Part shown: positions 6,652 to 8,209 of the stretch, in pieces
How the letters are laid out: every line of letters starts with the position of its first letter
How positions within the stretch are numbered: position 1 is the stretch's first letter
DNA from: Pseudomonadota bacterium
GTDB taxonomy: Bacteria; Pseudomonadota; Alphaproteobacteria; Acetobacterales; Acetobacteraceae
Assembly: GCA_021829055.1 (NCBI GenBank)
Contig: JAJZCS010000081.1
Span: forward strand, 1 to 8,209
Direction of reading: 5' to 3'
DNA: 8,209 nt
The notes under the pieces: generated by a model
What the model saw: the letters and a program-made list of their open reading frames with translations, nothing else
What the model was told of the DNA's origin: nothing
The model's database searches: none
Program-made: the position numbers and the translations under genes

Positions 6652-7298
6652 AGCAGAGCAGTGGCAACATCATCCGGGGCTTCTGGCTCTTGGCGCGAGG
6701 CCAAGGGCAAGGAATCGAAGAGTTCGGAAACTCCGTACCAGCGTTCGCCGCATCATTAGCCCCGCTGGTAGCTTTCCCCTTGGTCGGGGCGATTTTGATG
6801 GCAATGCAGCATGAATATTGGATCGCAGGTATGCTGTTTTGCTCCCGTCTCGTTGGTGTGCTTCTCCAACCGGTAACCATCGAATTCGCCTCGCGCCGGT
6901 TCGGCGGCAACGAGCGCTGGTTAATGACTTCAACGGCGCTAAACTGGTCGATCTGGATGATGCTGCCGTTGATGTTTTTTGTTATCCTGATTGATGGCAC
7001 GTTAGGTGCGCTCGGCTTACCGGACCCGGTCTCGGCTGCAGGCAGCATCGGTGCGCTGGTCGGCTACATGCTCTGGCTACAGTGGTTTATCGTAAAATCG
7101 GGCCTGCGAATGGCTGGCTGGACGGCAGCTTTGGTACTCATCGCAATTACAGTGGCCGTCGGCGCCGTGAACGCCTTACCTTATTTGATATATCCTGGGC
7201 TGCTCACGCATTTGATCCATCTCCAACCTTTGCCGAATCATGCTCCTGCATCGAGCTTACCCGCCGGCGCAACGCCACGCAGCCTCAACGCCCGCTGA
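6648..7298 (+). CDS. uncharacterised five-helix integral membrane protein of the dap operon
   Basis: I do not recognise a named family. The 216-residue product has five likely membrane helices (about 32-52, 58-78, 97-117, 132-150, 155-182), an N-terminal amphipathic stretch GNIIRGFWLLARGQGQGIEEF (residues 6-26), and a proline- and alanine-rich tail after about 190. The arrangement is reminiscent of Yip1-like membrane proteins, but that is a shape argument only. ATG 6648 overlaps the dapE stop (ATGA), and GGAGA at 6633-6637 is a fair ribosome binding site, so this is the third gene of the dapD-dapE operon. The last 61 bases overlap the 3' end of rsmI on the other strand. A role in envelope or cell-wall physiology is possible from context alone. 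Confidence 0.82.
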   Translation: MKQSSGNIIRGFWLLARGQGQGIEEFGNSVPAFAASLAPLVAFPLVGAILMAMQHEYWIAGMLFCSRLVGVLLQPVTIEFASRRFGGNERWLMTSTALNWSIWMMLPLMFFVILIDGTLGALGLPDPVSAAGSIGALVGYMLWLQWFIVKSGLRMAGWTAALVLIAITVAVGAVNALPYLIYPGLLTHLIHLQPLPNHAPASSLPAGATPRSLNAR

Positions 7299-8152
7299 TA
7301 CGCCCTAGCACGCGAAATACCAAATTGCGCTGCAACCGTGCTCGCGGCGTCTCGAACCCGTTGCGTAGCCAGAGCTCCGAGGAGGGCTGCATCCAGACGG
7401 TCATCTGGGATCTCGACCGCGGCCGGGCGAGGACCAACAACCAAGGTTATCTCGCCACGAGGTTCGTTGGTGGAATAAAAGGCGGCGAGATTGGGGAGAG
7501 TATCACGCCTTATCTCTTCGAAGCGCTTAGTGAGTTCCCGGGCAATGGCAGCGGGACGATCTCCCAAAATGGCAACCGCGTCGGCAAGAGTAGCAGCCAG
7601 CCGGTGCGGTGCTTCATAAAAGATCAAGGTCGCATTAAGACCTGCGTCCTCAGCGGCAGCAATCGACGCCAATTCGGCCTGACGCTGGCCGGGGCGAGCA
7701 GGCAGAAATCCATAAAACAAGAATGGATGTGGCGGCAAACCCGACAGAGCCAGAGCCATTATTGCAGCATTTGCTCCAGGAATCCCGCTGACCTTGAGAC
7801 CTGCAGCGATCGTTCCCCGAACCAAGCGAAAGCCGGGGTCTGCGATAAGCGGAGCTCCGGCGTCGCTTACCAAGGCGTAGCGCTTTCCCCGCTGCATCGA
7901 GGCAATCAAGCCGGCGCTTCGCTGCTCTTCATTGTGATCATGCAGGGCAATAAGCTTTACGCGGATGCCATGCACAGACAATAGGTTTATGGTATGGCGC
8001 GTATCCTCGCACAGCACGGCGTCAACCGTTCGGAGAGCTTCGACGGCGCGTGGCGCGAGGTCGCCGAGATTGCCAATCGGCGTCGAAACCAGCATGAGCG
8101 CGACGTGATCGGCATCGATGCCCTGCGTTGCATTAGGAGGTTCTTTTGTCAC
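7238..8152 (-). CDS. rsmI: 16S rRNA (cytidine(1402)-2'-O)-methyltransferase
   Basis: RsmI uses S-adenosylmethionine to 2'-O-methylate C1402 of 16S rRNA in the decoding centre. The 304-residue product shows the family signatures in order: STPIGNLGDLAPRA (23-36), CEDTRHT (48-54), VSDAGAPLIADPGFRLV (95-111), SGIPGANAAIMALALSGLP (122-140), FYGFLP (146-151), IFYEAPHR (177-184), ARELTKRFEE (204-213) and GEITLVV (233-239). A C-terminal helix-turn-helix-like segment is at about 265-291. E. coli RsmI has 286 residues; the extra length is mainly the N-terminal leader before about residue 19. The start is GTG (8150-8152) with AAGGA five bases upstream (8158-8162). Its first bases overlap the divergent gene, and its 3' end overlaps the convergent membrane-protein gene. 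Confidence 0.96.
   Translation of the reverse strand: MTKEPPNATQGIDADHVALMLVSTPIGNLGDLAPRAVEALRTVDAVLCEDTRHTINLLSVHGIRVKLIALHDHNEEQRSAGLIASMQRGKRYALVSDAGAPLIADPGFRLVRGTIAAGLKVSGIPGANAAIMALALSGLPPHPFLFYGFLPARPGQRQAELASIAAAEDAGLNATLIFYEAPHRLAATLADAVAILGDRPAAIARELTKRFEEIRRDTLPNLAAFYSTNEPRGEITLVVGPRPAAVEIPDDRLDAALLGALATQRVRDAASTVAAQFGISRARAYQRALRLRGVAPAGKLDAGA
8135..8140 (+). promoter_or_regulatory. AGGAGG ribosome binding site for the divergent TTG-start gene
   Basis: This perfect Shine-Dalgarno sequence lies five bases before TTG 8146, inside rsmI on the other strand. An in-frame stop (TAG 8134-8136) closes the frame just upstream, so the next gene must begin here or later. The match is the main evidence for using TTG as a start. 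Confidence 0.65.
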
Positions 8153-8209
8153 GTCGGTCCTTTACCGGGATAGTCTGCTCGTCAGTGATTTGTGCATGCC
8201 TCACGGCAT
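8146..8209 (+). CDS. N-terminus of a putative lipoprotein, possibly an LpoA/LppC-type penicillin-binding protein activator (3' end outside window)
   Basis: From TTG 8146 the frame reads 21 codons to the window edge: basic MSRRS, a hydrophobic stretch (FTGIVCSSVICACLTA, residues 6-21), then a codon starting with T. If that codon is Cys, LTA-C is a good lipobox, making this an exported lipoprotein. A perfect AGGAGG precedes the start; a GTG at 8185 is a less likely alternative. In E. coli, rsmI (yraL) is divergent from lpoA (yraM), an outer-membrane lipoprotein that activates PBP1A. The same position here suggests a homologue, but no mature residues are visible, so the product is inferred from context only. 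Its start lies inside rsmI: the two 5' ends overlap by 7 bp. Confidence 0.55.
   Translation, partial: MSRRSFTGIVCSSVICACLTA
8196..8209. repeat. short inverted repeat at the window edge
   Basis: ATGCC (8196-8200) and GGCAT (8205-8209) flank a TCAC loop. It lies within the putative signal-peptide codons and upstream of rsmI on the other strand. It may be coincidental at this arm length. Confidence 0.3.

Noticed and set aside
7082..7984. 300-codon plus-strand open frame
   Set aside because: It lies antisense to rsmI, whose motifs are all intact, and the translation has no membrane segments or known motifs.

Overview
This looks like a chromosomal segment of an alphaproteobacterium, roughly 55% G+C by eye, with Acetobacteraceae as my tentative guess. 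The pointers are the dapD-dapE pair, the style of the RsmI protein, and an rsmI gene divergent from a putative lipoprotein gene, which parallels the rsmI/lpoA arrangement of E. coli. The family-level placement is inference. No tRNA, rRNA or CRISPR array is visible.

Left edge (1-724): the last 43 codons of an IS630-family transposase run in from outside the window. About 590 bp follow with no recognisable gene. That stretch carries a perfect 14-bp palindrome and a run of 11 G just before the next gene.

Sulfur module (725-1998): two adjacent small membrane-protein genes form a split YeeE/YedE (PmpA/PmpB-like) sulfur-compound transporter. They converge on, and overlap by 64 bp, an ArsR-family repressor. 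The repressor carries two cysteines 66 residues apart, as in the persulfide sensors SqrR and BigR. The likely logic is that sulfane sulfur is sensed by the repressor and the transporter pair is controlled by it. After this comes about 950 bp (1999-2951) with no supported gene, holding an AT-rich promoter-like stretch and a hairpin-forming inverted repeat.

Potassium channel (2952-4202): a full-length homologue of E. coli Kch, with an intact TVGYGD filter, a cytoplasmic RCK domain, and what looks like a conserved internal start that would release the RCK domain on its own. About 470 bp follow with no supported gene but with a perfect 16-bp palindrome.

Lysine/peptidoglycan operon (4673-7298): dapD, dapE and an uncharacterised five-helix membrane protein follow one another with 4-base stop/start overlaps. 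DapD and DapE carry out two steps of the succinylase route to meso-diaminopimelate.

Right edge (7238-8209): rsmI on the minus strand overlaps the 3' end of the membrane-protein gene. Its GTG start lies inside the first codons of a divergent gene that begins at TTG behind a perfect AGGAGG. That gene encodes a lipoprotein-type signal peptide cut off by the window end, in the position where lpoA-like genes sit in other proteobacteria. The window is mostly ordinary housekeeping genes plus one small sulfur-response module. I see no clearly new system; the points most worth checking are listed as findings.
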